Shown: positions 23,301-32,877, numbered from the stretch's first letter. The stretch is 33,081 bases of DNA from Plakobranchus ocellatus (GCA_019648995.1 BLXT01008389.1:391339-424419), one strand, 5' to 3'. Program-made: numbers and translations. Notes: generated by a model from the sequence alone, not told the origin.

Positions 23301-26300
23301 CAGTGTCACCTCCAGCACCAAGATGAAGGGCTGAATTGTGCATGTGACCCATGACTTCTGATAGGGGAGATTCAGGCGTTGTGGCATGGTAACGGATTTC
23401 CAGAAACTCCTCACTTTCATCTTGGTCAGAACTGACGTTAGTGATGCCCATGGTGGGAGAAAGTTTTTTGTTTAATTGGTTACAGGACTGCAGCAAGCCG
23501 TTTTCCAGCATACCTGCAATTTTTTAATGTAGTAAGTATTGAAAACGAAAAAAAAAAGATTTTGGAGGTAGATTTCAATATAAACTTCTACAAAATATGT
23601 TAATACAATTGGATTTTTTTTAATAATGACCTCTTACAGGCTGAATTTAATGACAATCTTTGTTTCCAATATTCCTCTATTTCCATGTTATCACATTAAC
23701 TTAACCTCAAGCCTTTGATATTGATTTCACAAATTTGATTGGGAAACAGCTATTCCCAATAAATAATTTATAGCAAGTTATTCTTCCTCCTATACTTAGT
23801 TAAAATGAAAGAGAATTATCGTTTTGACCATATATTACCTGGAAACAATGAAACAAGGCTCAGAAGAGTCTGGCTAAGCTTTTCGACAGGGGAGCCAAAA
23901 AAGAGAACCTGTAGAGTAGAACATATAGAACACAAACTTATTTCTGTGTTAACAGCTCACACTTTTGATTTGATAATCAATGTTTCAGAATAAGAGTTTC
24001 AAAATATCTGAGTATCTGTCCTTTGCCCTTTTGAAAGTAATAAAAATAAAAATTCTGGCTGGACTATATTCAAACTTTGTGAAAATAAGAAAAGCATGAC
24101 TGCGTAACAAAGGATATAGAAATATTAAATATGGAATGTTTTGACCTTACAATTGAAACATAGTGCTTATTATTCTTTCCAGAATTCCAAAGGACAAAAT
24201 GTGCAATGATATGAACAAATTATTTTTTTCTCTCTCACAAATTATTTGTTTGTTTTTCCTCTTAACTTTATGAATGACATTTTAAACAATGTGCAAGGGG
24301 GAAAAATATAATTGTGATGATTAACAGAAAAAGACTAAATCGCAAATACAACAAAATTAATCGGCATTCAATTCATCCCAACTTGAAAAGCATTGTTTCA
24401 GTTCAAATTATAGGATACTTAAAGGCTTTTGTGAGGGCAAAAAATCCCCCAAAAAACTTTGATTAATTTTTACCAAACTTAATTTTCATTCCTCTTACAA
24501 AAAGATCTTACACAGATCCTTTTTTTTTTTAATGTTGCATCTGTCTCAAATCAACGACAGCAACAACAAAAAAAGATTTCTTCATTGAATCTAAAATCCT
24601 CTCTTTTTGCCTCCCTCTTTCTCTGCCTGTTTCATTAGTTTAAATGATGTTTGTAGTTGAAACTTTTTTTTGTCTCTCTTTTCTTATAAAATGACTTATT
24701 GATCTCAACTATGGCTCAGAGGTTTACAAATTGATAATGTTCTTTATTATTCACCAAACAGTGTTACTGTCTATCACGACTATTTTGCTTTTACTTGGTG
24801 TTCATAAGATGACAAATAGAACTGTTTCTTATCATCAATATCTTCCAGCTACAAAACTTTACAAAAATTAATTCTACAACCTTTAAATGAAGTTAAGGTA
24901 GGTGATGTTGAAGGATTTCAGGATAAAGTGCTACAAAATCCCTTTTAAGCTGGAAATAAATACAGAATTTCACAATCACTATTATGATTAAAAGAGCCTA
25001 GGGCACCCACAAAAATCTCCTCCTTTCTTTCAAGGTCAAAATATTTGTCATTTTCTCATGATCTTCTTACTAAGATATGTCTCATTTGGCTGTAAAACCC
25101 TGAATTTGGAGGGTTTTTTTCTCTTTTGAAATCCCATATGTCAAAACAAAAAGACCTCTTCTTTTTTATAAAGAGATGTTTTAGAATCTCAGATGATTTT
25201 TTTTTGTACTAATAATACACCACTTTAATATTTATATACTTATTTTACTAGAGTTCAACTTACACGCCTTTCAAGCAGCAGCAATTTGAAAAGAACAATG
25301 ATTTTGTGCCTGTAAAGAATCACAAGGTCTCTCACAGGCAAACCTGCCAACAAATTAAAAAAAATAAAGGTTTGAACAAATCATTTACATTTTGACATAA
25401 TGTCTTAAAATTTGAAGTATTTTTTTTGCTTTTTTTACAGTATAAAAATAGACACCTACCTTTTACTTTAACAAAATTTACAAACTTAACCTAAAATGGC
25501 AAAGCAACTGCAACTTAAGTTTAAAAAGAAAAAAAATAGAGAGATTGTATTTGATTATTGGCAGCATTTGAAGATAAAATCAGTGCTATCCATCGATAAT
25601 CAAGTGCCCTTGCAGTAAAAGTACAATCAAATGGTGGACTGATAAAAAGAAAGACAGTTTTAGACATGTTAAGAGAAATGTCAGCTTTAGGAACTTTTTA
25701 TCCAACATGCAGGATAGTTGGAAAAGAGCAAAAGAAATAGGGAAATCTTACTTGCACCTGGTTTTATTGGTTGCCTATACTATTTCAAAGAGGGCATTAA
25801 ATAATGATTAGAACCACATTCAGAAAACTCTTACAGTCTCACAGAATGATTGATTGACTGTTATACCCGGTCCACTAATCAGCCATTAAGGAACCATTGC
25901 TTAAGGGCATTGGAGAAAAAAATTATGATTTGTATGAATAAAAGCTTCAAAACAATTTTGTGCATAGCCCTTAGATATTTTACCGATACAAAGTTCTCTT
26001 GAGTAGCTCAATACACTCTGACCTCTCAAAACTGTCAGAACAGTGTCATTCTTAACATTCACTTCTGTTGACTCAAAAACCTGATCACTTGACTGAAATA
26101 TGTGAGACTGTAAAGGTTGTCACAAGGACAGCAAAAAAGGTTGGTAAGCTTCTGGGTAAGTCAAACACTGCCCAGCGGAGCATGCACATCATCATTTCCC
26201 CTTTCTGTTAGTTAGGGAGACTCTTTTGCAATAAATGTCAAGGTCTTCTAACAAATTAGAAATTATCTTATACAGCTTGTTTACCCTCTTGTCAAATGCA

Positions 26301-29300
26301 TAAGCATTTACTTAAGGTTTCAGAGAGGGTCAGCATATACATTTTTGACAGGATACAGTCATGCGCTGCCTTAGCAAGTTTTTCCATATTCTCATTCTTC
26401 TGAATGCCATTTTAGGAATGGCGATCACACGTTCTGGGTAATAAAGAGTTATCCATTAAACTCCAGCTCAAAGTAAAAATGAAAAATGGAAAAAAAGCAC
26501 ACACACATGAACAAAGCAACCCAAAAAATTGTAATGAATAATCATACTGAAAAATTTTGATCCGCAACACCAATTGCTCTTAATCTTTGAAAAGTTCATA
26601 AATTAAAATTTATTTCTTTTTTTTTTTTAATCATCATCTCTTCTAGCTACATGGTGTATAATTAATCCATCTGTGGTGGTTTCTTGATAGCACTCATTTT
26701 ACCTAAAAATACTTGTGTTCCTTGTAAAAGACTCTGTGTAAGGGAAATATTCAAGTTCTTGTAAGTTTGCTCCAACAAAGTGACTTGGCTGAAGTCTCTC
26801 TCATCAAAATATGCGTGTGTTATGAGTTCTAACTTTGCTTTTATTAGTCCAAACAGCGGCTGAAATTGTATAAAAAATATAAAAACATTATTTTGAAACA
26901 TAATTCTGAAACATATTCAAATCCATAGAGCATATTAAACAAAAAGTAGTAATTTCTTTCTTGAGCCCTGTAACAAAGATAAAAACTAGCGATTTATAAA
27001 TTTTGATTTTTATTGCTTTGCTTATTGTCTTTTTACAAGTTCTATTAAAATTATTTGGGACTGATAAAGGAAACTGAAATAATCTAGCTTTGATTAAAAC
27101 CAAACAAAATAAATGCTCACCAATTTGCTGAGAACACAGACACTTTTTTGAACAGTGCTCCTTGTGACATCAGCTGTCTTGTTAATCAAATCCTACATAA
27201 AAAAACAAGGTCATTTTATGAATTGATGTCACCTTACAATAACATTACACCAAAAAGGATCAAACAAGATTTGAAATGATGACACATGTAAATTGATCAA
27301 GCACAAATTGCTTTACATAATTGATGTTCATTTTTTGTAAATATTGGTTACCACTCTAGTTAATCAAAGTTTATCACAATCACAAAGGTAAGATGAATTG
27401 TAATCCATGTTTATGTCCATTACCTATTGAGGATAGCAAAAAAGGCTTCTTGAGATTACCCTTTGAAGAAACTACTTAAAGGAGATACGATAATTCCAGT
27501 CAGAGGTCAGAAAAAACTATAGTATTCTTTGCACCGAGTCCCTAACCACTTGAGAAGAGAGATTCTTCAAAAAGTGCTTGCCCAAGACATGCTTTAATGA
27601 TCTTTTATGCTAACTACAAAATGGAAATAAATTTCTATTTTTAAATCTAGAAGATACATCAGTAGATATCAGAGACATGATACTAAAACCCAAATAAATT
27701 TGGCAGTAACATCAGAGTATGAAACATCTTGTGATGGAACCAAGTGTAGTAAATATATGTAAAGTTGCTATATTTTCCATTTTTTACATCCAAATTCTCC
27801 AAAAACAAAAAAAACCCTTGAATGAGTTTTGCAGTGTTTAATACAATTTAAACTTGACAGTTGATGTTCCCTAAGAAGCATAAAATCTACTTACAATGGC
27901 CAATTTTTCATAAAAAAGGATCATCATTTAGTGATGGCGTTAAAAAATGTGATCCATGAATTATTAAAATTTGCAAAAGAAAAAGAATGCAAACCATGTA
28001 CATATTTAACAAATTCAAGTTCAAAAGTCAAGTATTACTGATATTTTATAATCAATTCCAAGTTATTATTATTTACCTCTGGGAGAATATTTTCAGACTC
28101 TTATAGAATGAAAATGCAAAAAAAAAAAAAAAAAAAAAAATTGAATGACTTTTTGAGAAAAATCTGATTGATGTATAACCATGGCATCACGTCAACACTT
28201 GGCACTTAACACTGCTGTAACTCTAAAATAATGGTTTTGGAATTCAAGAAAAAAAATAATTTTCTACTTGTTTACATTCTGATTTCAGAGAACTTAATAA
28301 AACTTTTACGCTTGATCACATCCAGTTTTATTTACATTCTTAAAGGTTTAATGTATTAAAATTGAGGTTTTCTTTTCATAATACTTGACACATTTACAAA
28401 CTAATAATGCCACAAGTTGACTTCCATCAACCATACCCTACATAATGCTCCCAGAAGTCAACTCAAAACAACTAATGTGTGTAGATTGCATTCATTTATT
28501 TCTCGTTATTGCTCTTGTAAAGTGAATTTTTATTTAGTAAGACAATGACGTAAAAAGATTTTAATTTTTTATTTGACAGGTAGCTGTTCCAAATTTTATC
28601 AATTATCATTCTCATGTTACCTTTCACCCTTTCAAAATATTAAAAAGAAAGATAAACATGCAATCACAATTTCTAATGCCAAATACTTACTTTTGCATCC
28701 ATTTGCCTGTAACATGAAACTCCATACACTGTGTGTAGACTTTTCTTCCTTCCAGGCAGGACAAAGTAGACAGTGTCTGTGAGAAAATGTTAAATAACAT
28801 GTAATGTCCTCTATTTTTAAAATTTCCCACTAAAATACTCTCTACATAGAAATAACACATCATTCCATTTAACTCCTACTGCTTGAATCCCACTGAATAT
28901 TTTTTTTTCTTCTTTTGATTATAGTTATTTTAGTACCCTTGGATTTGTTGCTGCTGACAATTCAAAAGCTGTCTTCATCATCATCCATTATCACATTGAA
29001 GAGCAGTGATACCAATCTGATGGTGGCATTGTTTCCCAATGTTTTGAACCATACGGACAATCTTTCTAAGACTTTACTTCTCTGCTGCCTACAAGCTTTT
29101 TTACCATCGAATTCTCCTACTATTATCAAATGTTCTAGTTTTTCACGCTTCATTGTATGACCAAAAAATTTTGCCTGCCTCTTCCTGATATTGCTGATTA
29201 GTGATTTCTCTGTGTTTGTCTATTTTAGAAGTTCATTTGTTTTCTTTTCTTTTCATCATTCTCAAAAACCATATCTTGTTGCTTCCAGCTGTTTCTGCAT

Positions 29301-30420
29301 TGTTGAGTTTATTGTCCAAGACTCACGTGCATATAATAAAACAGGCTCTATGTAACACTTATGGATTATTTTCCTGAGACTAAGGGGAAGCTTTTTGTTT
29401 GTATCTCATGTTTGGAAAACTGCTTTACTTTTTATATCAAATATTTGGAACTAAACACTATTTATCAGGCACTCTTTAAAAATAAAAAGCTTATCAAGCA
29501 ATCAATCAACTAAGTTCTAAATTCACTTTCAAAAGTTGAAAAAATATAGTATTGTTCCCTCAAACACCTATGTAAAATGATACAATTTTACTAAAATTAA
29601 CCATACCCTTTTGATAGTTGTGGGCTCCATCAGGCAGTGCAAGAGATGGTATGTGTTTCCACTCTTCCGGGATTTCATGACTTTCATATGAGTTGCCTTC
29701 AATTAAAGGAGGATATGAGAACTCCACCTATGTTCCGTCATATCCCAAAAAACACAGAAAAGAAAAATCAATCAATAACAACAGAAAAATTTAATTTAAA
29801 AAATATATTTTTTGGTCATTATAAATGAACTGTATGAAACATCAAAGTAACTAAAGATTGCCAAAATACAAACAATAAGCAATGGCAAATTTCGGCCAAT
29901 TTTGAGTGAAATTGGTTTAGATAACAAATTTTGCTAACATAAATAATGTACAGCTCCAAAGCCTTCATAAATAATCATGTAGATCATTTAGAACTTCAAC
30001 AGTAGTCTCCAGAAAAACATCAAAAGTCATTGCACAAACAAATCTACTTCTGATATAATTATGAAGTGAAAGAATCATTTACATGATCTGATAGTCAAAC
30101 ATAAATAGTACTGTGTTGTTTTAAGAAAATCTTGCATTTAAAAAAGGATTTCATTCAGACTAGAAACAAAAACAAAAATGATCAATTCTGTTAGACCTCT
30201 TCATAAAAGTGCACCAAATGGTGAGGGCTTCTTACACTTAATCTTCATGCTACACCCTGAATAAATTCACCACATAAAAAAAGTTACATATTTTTAAAAA
30301 AAAGTAATATTTAGCTTTTAAAATTAAACTTAGAAGTACTAAAAATACTATACTACACACCTGACATCCCTTTTTGTGGTGGAATCCAATCACAATAACA
30401 TGCAGAACTGGTTCTTCCAT
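14194..30420 (-). CDS. AVL9: AVL9 late secretory pathway protein (15 coding exons, complete)
   Basis: Complete coding region of an AVL9/DENN-type protein, read right to left. AVL9 proteins act in late-Golgi-to-surface (exocytic) transport, and the human one is linked to cell migration; this is family knowledge. I joined 15 exons with GT-AG borders and matching phases: 60, 121, 86, 72, 157, 80, 70, 1226, 135, 136, 81, 115, 54, 89 and 176 bp. They total 2658 bp, or 885 residues plus stop. Family landmarks in order are GFHHKKGCQVEFSYPP (about 12-27), PEEWK with ALPDGAHNYQ, VQKSVCVLSKL (103-113), LITHAYFDERDFSQ, RDLV-RHK, SLFPGM, YPLAIFTK (617-624), TTADLRFAEYLV, WEGSDEWIRAQF, SAWKTTNNYR, HPFQG, and a tail with SSAKSAVSGWFSSW. 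Vertebrate AVL9 is about 650 residues as I recall; the extra length is nearly all in exon 8. The start ATG has an in-frame TAA six codons upstream. Exon 10 occurs twice around an assembly gap; only one copy fits the frame. Confidence 0.95.
15651..15739 (-). CDS. AVL9: AVL9 coding exon 14
   Basis: Encodes HTLQSSEQGRRINAAVMQ, then TGKYVMQTGKVV and a split Gly. It is phase 2 to 1 and 89 bp. AG is at 15741-15740 and the donor GTGAGT at 15650. The repeated QTGK motif starts the amphipathic tail typical of AVL9. Confidence 0.92.
16574..16627 (-). CDS. AVL9: AVL9 coding exon 13
   Basis: A 54-bp exon, phase 2 to 2, encoding HPFQGHLSMTDVRVRFN and the first two bases of His. AG lies at 16629-16628 and the GTAAGA donor at 16573. 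HPFQG is invariant in the AVL9 proteins I know. It is easily missed because of its size. Confidence 0.91.
17146..17260 (-). CDS. AVL9: AVL9 coding exon 12
   Basis: Encodes QKLLEDFGSGFVSAWKTTNN, then YRHWQAGEYAGLKEMPT. It is phase 1 to 2 and 115 bp. AG is at 17262-17261 and the donor GTTTGT at 17145. FVSAWK-T-NYR-W matches the family. The GTTTGT donor is weaker than the others but is the only one that keeps phase into HPFQG. Confidence 0.9.
17502..17670 (+). mobile_element. SINE copy 1 (truncated or diverged 5' end)
   Basis: Shares its 3' two-thirds with the copy at about 17947-18117: a B-box-like GGGTTTGAATCC at 17565-17576, then CTACTCAGACATG, a TCTTCTGTCTTCTCTTG-type body and the end CTTCTTAATCTCTTTATT. 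The region where box A should be is poorly conserved. It lies in AVL9 intron 11, antisense to the gene. Confidence 0.65.
17947..18117 (+). mobile_element. tRNA-derived SINE, copy 2
   Basis: Has a box-A-like TGGTTCAGTGG at 17952-17962 and an exact B-box GGTTCGAATCC at 18017-18027, followed by a T-rich non-tRNA body ending CTTCTTAATCTCTTTATT. The two boxes start 65 bp apart, wider than in most tRNAs, so the head may derive from a long-variable-arm tRNA or carry an insertion. It is in AVL9 intron 11 in antisense orientation. I do not know the family name. Confidence 0.75.
18784..18864 (-). CDS. AVL9: AVL9 coding exon 11
   Basis: Encodes EWEGSDEWIRAQFKHYL, then NCLLATVLTE and a split Asn. It is phase 1 to 1 and 81 bp. 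AG lies at 18866-18865 and a consensus GTAAGT at 18783-18778. WEG-DEWIRAQF is the strongest single AVL9 motif in the C-terminal half. Confidence 0.94.
19238..19924. repeat. Segmental duplicate copy A (left of the gap)
   Basis: Matches 20044-20748 along its whole length with scattered substitutions and small indels. It includes exon 10, its splice sites and intron on both sides. Divergence is of the size expected between alleles. Confidence 0.93.
19437..19572 (-). CDS. AVL9: AVL9 exon 10, copy A (beyond the gap, probable assembly duplicate)
   Basis: Second copy of exon 10, with the same splice sites (AG at 19574-19573, GTAATT at 19436) and the same 45 encoded residues. It differs from copy B by two synonymous changes, in the first codon (GTT versus GTC) and in the Glu codon before YLV. 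The flanking intron is also duplicated. It is contiguous with exon 11 but separated from exon 9 by the N run. It is most likely the other allele of the same exon, not an extra exon. Confidence 0.85.
19985..20043. other. Assembly gap (59 Ns)
   Basis: A run of undetermined bases inside the AVL9 region between the two exon 10 copies. The base after it starts a repeat of sequence already seen at 19238. Confidence 1.
20231..20366 (-). CDS. AVL9: AVL9 coding exon 10, copy B (adjacent to exon 9)
   Basis: A 136-bp exon, phase 0 to 1: VGDGKVDLRDKELQRQL, then TTADLRFAEYLVKV and a split glycine after DFYDGT. AG is at 20368-20367 and the GTAATT donor at 20230. It is contiguous with exon 9 and on that side of the N gap. 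Its protein is identical to copy A at 19437-19572. Only one copy can be spliced in, because 136 is not a multiple of three and a second copy would enter in the wrong phase. Confidence 0.9.
20366..20455. repeat. Imperfect 45-bp tandem repeat at the exon 10 acceptor
   Basis: Two units begin CCTTTAAGCAT and continue to ACTGGAACAACA. On the minus strand each unit carries CTTAAAG followed by G, so the acceptor-like sequence is duplicated. The downstream one (20367-20368) is the acceptor that keeps the frame. Confidence 0.8.
20904..21038 (-). CDS. AVL9: AVL9 coding exon 9
   Basis: Forty-five codons, phase 0 to 0: GCVCHPYLSLQYHDIL, then TDVNVRSFLVGATNILFKQ and RRQLIDVVVE. GATNILF is a family signature in the dDENN-like half. 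AG lies at 21040-21039 and the donor is GTAGGT at 20903. Confidence 0.93.
21487..21506. repeat. (GA)10 microsatellite
   Basis: Ten GA units followed by a purine run to about 21514, in AVL9 intron 8. Confidence 0.95.
22288..23513 (-). CDS. AVL9: AVL9 coding exon 8 (large disordered insert)
   Basis: A 1226-bp exon encoding residues 216-624. The first residues (GMLENG, matching the family's GMIEHG) and the last (GYPLAIFTK) are conserved AVL9 sequence that anchors both ends. Between them lie roughly 380 residues rich in Ser, Glu, Asp and Lys, with runs such as SRSSSNSSSDG and several SP dipeptides (ESPLSE, ESPT, KSPT). I see no recognisable fold. The region looks disordered and could be heavily phosphorylated, which is inference. 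Base composition is less AT-rich than the flanking introns, as expected for coding DNA. The donor is GTTGGT at 22287-22282 and the acceptor is AG at 23515-23514. An ORF reading past the donor ends in intron sequence and should not be used as the protein end. Confidence 0.93.
23839..23908 (-). CDS. AVL9: AVL9 coding exon 7
   Basis: Reads VLFFGSPVEKLSQTLLSLVS then LFPG, phase 0 to 1. AG lies at 23909-23910 and the GTAATA donor at 23838. It matches the LFYISPVNKL...LSLFPG stretch of the family. It is short and lies between two long introns, so automated gene finders could miss it. Confidence 0.91.
25264..25343 (-). CDS. AVL9: AVL9 coding exon 6
   Basis: Twenty-seven codons including the split glycine: GLPVRDLVILYRHK, then a hydrophobic helix IIVLFKLLLLERR. 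The donor is a full-consensus GTAAGT at 25263-25258. It corresponds to the RDLV-RHK-LILFKLILLEKK segment of vertebrate AVL9. Confidence 0.92.
26703..26859 (-). CDS. AVL9: AVL9 coding exon 5
   Basis: Begins PLFGLIKAKLELITHAYF, followed by DERDFSQVTLLEQTYKNLN and a glycine split at the 3' end (QVFLG). The donor is GTAAAA at 26702-26701 and the acceptor AG is at 26860-26861. It is 157 bp, phase 0 to 1. The LITHAYF-DFSQ pairing matches the family closely. Confidence 0.94.
27121..27192 (-). CDS. AVL9: AVL9 coding exon 4
   Basis: Twenty-four codons, phase 0 at both ends, with AG at 27193-27194 and the GTGAGC donor at 27120. It encodes DLINKTADVTRSTVQKSVCV and LSKL. The VQKSVCVLSK motif is diagnostic for the AVL9 DENN region. 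Confidence 0.93.
28118..28140. repeat. A23 homopolymer
   Basis: A run of 23 As in AVL9 intron 3. No clear retroelement body precedes it. Confidence 0.9.
28691..28776 (-). CDS. AVL9: AVL9 coding exon 3
   Basis: Starts in phase 1 after AG at 28777-28778 and ends before GTAAGT at 28690. It encodes DTVYFVLPG, a short basic linker RKK, then TVYGVSCYRQMDAK. The GVSCYRQ string is strongly conserved in AVL9. It is 86 bp and gives 29 codons with the split base from exon 2. Confidence 0.92.
28900..29430 (-). mobile_element. LINE 3' fragment (reverse-transcriptase C-terminal region), decayed
   Basis: On the minus strand, from about 29425, it reads TNKKLPLSLRKIIHKCYIEP, VLLYARESWTIN and MQKQLEAT. After stops and shifts it continues to KKACRQQRSKVLERLSVWFK near 29110-29040 and ends about 28962. 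The order, CYxEPxLLYxxExWTI followed by a GK...RGRQR...L..W-like end, is the C-terminal part of non-LTR element ORF2 proteins in invertebrates. An A-rich tail follows at about 28900-28918. It lies in AVL9 intron 2 in the sense orientation. It is 5'-truncated and inactive. Confidence 0.75.
29607..29727 (-). CDS. AVL9: AVL9 coding exon 2
   Basis: Begins after AG at 29728-29729 with VEFSYPPLIEG, includes PEEWKHIPSLALPDGAHNYQ, and ends with a phase-1 G before the GTATGG donor at 29605-29606. Both motifs are AVL9 hallmarks. The split codon joins exon 3 to read KDTVYF. Confidence 0.93.
30361..30420 (-). CDS. AVL9: AVL9 coding exon 1 (start)
   Basis: Twenty codons from ATG at 30420, reading MEEPVLHVIVIGFHHKKGCQ, then a GT donor at 30359-30360, phase 0. 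The HHKKGCQ string is the conserved AVL9 N-terminus at the start of the uDENN-like part. Reading upstream in frame, a TAA lies at 30436-30438, so this ATG is the first available start in this exon. The N-terminus is shorter than the vertebrate one, which as I recall carries about ten extra residues before the conserved strand. Confidence 0.93.
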
Positions 30421-31810
30421 ATCAATGTATATGATTTACACAGATGATATTTCAGAGCTGTTGTATAAGATTAAGATCTGAGTATATTTCTGTTAGCAGT
30501 ATAGAAAATCTTCATCCCAGGCAGTTCTATGAAGACCTTAATCATAGTGTAAAAAAAAAATCATACATTGAGTCTCAATGGAAGTTGTATGTAAAAAGAA
30601 CTTAATCATATGATCATGAGGGTGGGCTAGCCTTGATTCACAATCCAAAAAAAGATTAGTCGCACCAAGAGCACCAATAAATTAATTAAAGTCCTACTCT
30701 CAGTTTTTGTGATATTATTTGTTATTTGTTCATGATTTGCCAATTGAAGCAATTACTGAGCCCTAACTTTTTTCTCATCCCCTATCCACCAAAGAGCTGA
30801 CTGAACTGTCAAATTACAATATAATATAGATATATAGAGACAATTTGCAATTGATAATGAGATAGGCCTACACTTAGACTTGATTCTATTTGAGTCCTTA
30901 AATCATATGCTGAATGCCAACAAGGTCTCAGAAAAAAAGATTTAGTAAATTTAGTTAGTTACTAGTATACCTACCTAATGGAAGATTTTAGTCACCTACT
31001 GAATGATAATAAACCATCAATTTAAAGAAAGCATTTCATTTTGCTGTGCATAGATGGCTTTTATTAAAACTTCAAACTATTCACATTCACTCAGTATGGC
31101 GCTCTTCAAAGGAAAATTTATTATTTCTTATATTTTTTCTTTTTACCAGGTGATCTACAAAGGGTATATAAAATTGTTAACTGGGTAAAGTTAATTTTAC
31201 ATTATAAAGCCAAATCCTATTTGCATAATATAAATAATGCTCTGCAATTGCAAAGTATTTTAATCAAATGTAGGTGTTGCAAACATGGATATGTTCGCTG
31301 TGATGTCACAGCAAAGGAAAATCATAAGAGATTGCTTTGGTTGAAGAACACTAGTTTATCCCATCCATGTGTTGTGGACAAGTGGCCTAATTCATCATTC
31401 AGTGCAAACAAAGGGACCTATCAAAGTATCTATCATGCATGTAAGCAGTCCCCCATCGCTTGATCTTAGGCCTACAAACATTGCCAAATGTGCACCAGGC
31501 GTGCCTGTCTTTGCTTTTATAGCTTAGCATTAATAAGCAAGAATATTATTGATTGCAGTCAATCCCATAAGTTTTAGGAGAGGTGCAGAGACGTGCAGTC
31601 TTTGCTTTTATTGCAAATACAACCCAGCACTAGTTGTTTGCCTTGTACAGATTTGGCTACTTTTAGTTATATTAACTTGAATTGTGACGCTTGTCACTTC
31701 CTAAGTTTCTTTAGTTGCTATCCAGGCTGATACCCCGAGATCTACAAAAATTCAAATCGGATACAAAATTTTAAAAATTACCATTTTAGAACTGTACTTG
31801 CAGTTTGATT

Positions 31811-31830
31811 CACTAGATCTAGATCTAGTG
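31811..31830. repeat. 20-bp perfect palindrome
   Basis: CACTAGATCT followed by AGATCTAGTG, with no spacer. The next bases outward do not pair. It contains an overlapping TAGATC tandem motif. Confidence 0.95.
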
Positions 31831-32039
31831 TCCATTCTTAAATCTGTTTTAATGTTGGGACAGGTTTCAAAGTTTGAAGGCTGGGCCTCGATTTACAGTT
31901 ACTTATATTATAAATCACGTCCGACTTCCCCATTTTTGATAATGCTGTTGAGAATATCAAGTTAGCAATACAAACATATGGGTTTCTAAATCTAGTTAAG
32001 CGTGAATCAGAAAAGGGTCCTTTTTTTTCTTATATAAAT

Positions 32040-32335
32040 CATTTTTGGAAAAGATGACCTTACATCGTCAACTCGCTTAGTTGATAAGCAGAAAAAATAC
32101 ACTAACGTCTTTGAGGCTCAATGCCCAGAAACAGGGTGATGACCTTGATTAGATTAGATCCATCTTGATAAATGTAATTCGATTAAACCTGTGTTTTCGT
32201 TTGGATTGTGTCGCATTTTGCAGGGGAACCTCCCATTCTTCGAAGTTGATTTCCTTCGAGGCAAAAGAATTGTTGTGTTGACGTTCCGATCTCATTGCCT
32301 GGCCTGAGCTGTAGTTTTGATAAGGTAGGCCTAAA
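32040..32335. promoter_or_regulatory. Candidate AVL9 promoter or 5' non-coding exon
   Basis: By eye, CpG dinucleotides cluster here (for example in ATCGTCAACTCGC, TTCGTTTGG, TTCGAAG, TTCGAGG, GACGTTCCGATC) while the surrounding kilobases have few. On the minus strand a good donor GATGTAAGG lies at 32058-32063, and an acceptor with pyrimidines ends near 30459 just before the AVL9 ATG. On the plus strand TTTTGCAG at about 32215-32222 and AAGGTAGGC near 32330 would also bound an exon. So the region could serve AVL9, a divergent gene, or both. Confidence 0.3.
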
Positions 32336-32584
32336 TAATAATGCCTTTGAAAGAAGAAGAGATTTTATTTTTACTTCGTCCAAAAAAGTGCTATAGGGTT
32401 CAATAATAATTAAAATATTGAGATATATTGAAGGTTTAACACCCTCCAGTTATTCATAACTTTTTTTATTTTATGATTATAGACCTGGAACATAAAATTT
32501 AATTTTGACCTAGGCAGAGCTTAGTTGGCACTTTGATAAAAAGTAAAAGAACTCTTGCCAATGTCTATAATAAATTAATAGATA

Positions 32585-32632
32585 AAAAGAATACAACCAC
32601 TAACTCAAATTATAAGAACAAATTAAACAACA
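32585..32632. repeat. Dispersed direct repeat, right copy
   Basis: Partner of 1047-1098: AAGAATACAACCACTAACTC, then AAATTATAAGAACAAATTAAAC. Both copies sit in non-coding sequence about 31.5 kb apart. Confidence 0.55.
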
Positions 32633-32834
32633 CAGGCTTTATCAAGTAAAAAACAAAATGACGATCACAAAGAAAATGTCATAGACACTTGCTAGGGAAA
32701 CAATCATGACATAAAGATAAGCTTAATCTTGAAAATGCGTTATTTGGAATGAAAAAAAACCGTAAATGAGAACATTCTTAGAAGGTGTGAGAAAAAAAAA
32801 ATCTATATATACATATACACATTATTATTAAGTA

Positions 32835-32836
<2 letters not shown>

Positions 32837-32874
<38 letters not shown>
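32837..32874. repeat. (TA)19 microsatellite
   Basis: Uninterrupted TA run near the right edge of the window, with TATACA and TATAGT remnants on its right side. Confidence 0.97.

Positions 32875-32877
<3 letters not shown>

Noticed and set aside
31221..31463. 80-codon plus-strand frame upstream of AVL9
   Set aside because: No recognisable protein features and no acceptor/donor pair; AT-rich chance frame is likely.
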